A stretch of 6,367 nt of DNA from Pseudomonadota bacterium. GTDB lineage: Bacteria; Pseudomonadota; Gammaproteobacteria; Steroidobacterales; Woeseiaceae. Of this stretch, positions 6,116-6,367 are shown piece by piece; within the stretch, counting starts at the first letter, position 1, and each line of letters opens with the position of its first letter. Under the pieces are notes generated by a model, which was not told where the DNA came from, did no database searches, and saw nothing but the letters and a program-made list of their open reading frames with translations. The DNA lies in contig JADFKA010000110.1 in the NCBI GenBank assembly GCA_022565135.1, positions 1 to 6,367 of the forward strand, in the 5' to 3' direction. Both the position numbers and the translations under genes were made by a program.

Positions 6116-6367
6116 AGGTTGTTTTCTTCAATACAATTACGTAAGGGGCCTGACAAGTACCACGGAAGCATCGGGAGCCCATGCCACCTTGGAATACTTA
6201 TAGCGAAACACATACTATAGAGTGCCGGAAATCGAAGCAGTTTGAAAGGTCGAGGTCTGGCAAACGCAGCAGCAATGAATAGGCAGGCAGATCGTTCCAA
6301 CATGTCGAGACGGTTCGCCGGTAGCTCCCTACTATAATATCGACGCGGATTATCGCTAGCGAAAAGG
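6116..6367. promoter_or_regulatory. Leader region upstream of the hydroxylase-sulfotransferase operon
   Basis: No convincing gene is present in these 252 bases. The stretch is AT-richer than the coding regions and should carry the minus-strand promoter for the hydroxylase operon, but no clear -35/-10 pair stands out. TTGTCA with a 17-nt spacer to TATTGA occurs on the minus strand just before the RBS, but would leave too short a leader. On the plus strand a perfect TATAAT lies at 6333-6338 without a recognisable -35 box and could serve a gene to the right of the window. Two related short motifs, ATACTTATAG (6194-6203) and ATACTATAG (6212-6220), and a 10-bp palindrome TCGCTAGCGA (6353-6362) are visible but of uncertain meaning. 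Confidence 0.4.

Noticed and set aside
6112..6303. A 63-codon minus-strand frame ending with an ATGA overlap at the hydroxylase start
   Set aside because: The overlap is tempting, but there is no RBS before its ATG. It uses many rare codons (CGA, AGA, AGG, ATA) unlike the neighbouring genes and lies in AT-richer DNA. It is probably a chance frame in the leader, though a conserved small ORF in relatives would change this.
6353..6362. 10-bp palindrome TCGCTAGCGA at the right edge
   Set aside because: It is a single short palindrome without a second copy or a neighbouring gene in view, so it is not enough to call an operator or attachment site.
1..6367. CRISPR array, tRNA/rRNA, insertion sequence or other mobile element
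   Set aside because: I saw no spaced direct repeats, no tRNA-like cloverleaf, no transposase or integrase motifs and no terminal inverted repeats flanking the cassette.

Overview
The window looks like a moderately GC-rich Gram-negative chromosome segment, most plausibly from a (marine or soil) gammaproteobacterium or a relative. The evidence is an outer-membrane TonB-dependent receptor with a standard signal peptide, codons rich in G/C at third positions, and AT-richer intergenic gaps. I cannot name the genus from sequence alone.

Layout, left to right. (1) Positions 1-1041, minus strand: the N-terminal 347 residues of a TonB-dependent receptor (TBDR), running off the left edge. (2) 1042-1280: an AT-rich divergent intergenic region. 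(3) 1281-2900 and 2897-4504, plus strand: two tandem, paralogous flavin-dependent halogenases of the tryptophan-halogenase family, joined by an ATGA stop/start overlap. Both keep the FAD-binding, WxWxIP and catalytic Lys/Glu motifs. (4) 4463-5422, minus strand: a PAPS-dependent sulfotransferase whose 3' end overlaps the second halogenase tail-to-tail by 42 bp. (5) 5432-6115, minus strand: an aspartyl/asparaginyl beta-hydroxylase-like 2-oxoglutarate/Fe(II) oxygenase with a cysteine-rich C-terminal tail, 9 bp upstream of the sulfotransferase and so in one operon with it. (6) 6116-6367: a leader region with no convincing gene.

Taken together this is a compact tailoring cassette: two halogenases, a hydroxylase and a sulfotransferase, next to an outer-membrane receptor. 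No scaffold-making gene (NRPS, PKS, RiPP precursor) and no flavin reductase are visible. Halogenases sitting beside TBDR genes is a pattern I know from proteobacterial genomes. The addition of a sulfotransferase and a Cys-tailed hydroxylase, and the doubled halogenase, are the parts most worth a second look. The substrate is unknown. A small aromatic compound taken up by the receptor, or a peptide/protein side chain, are both possible.
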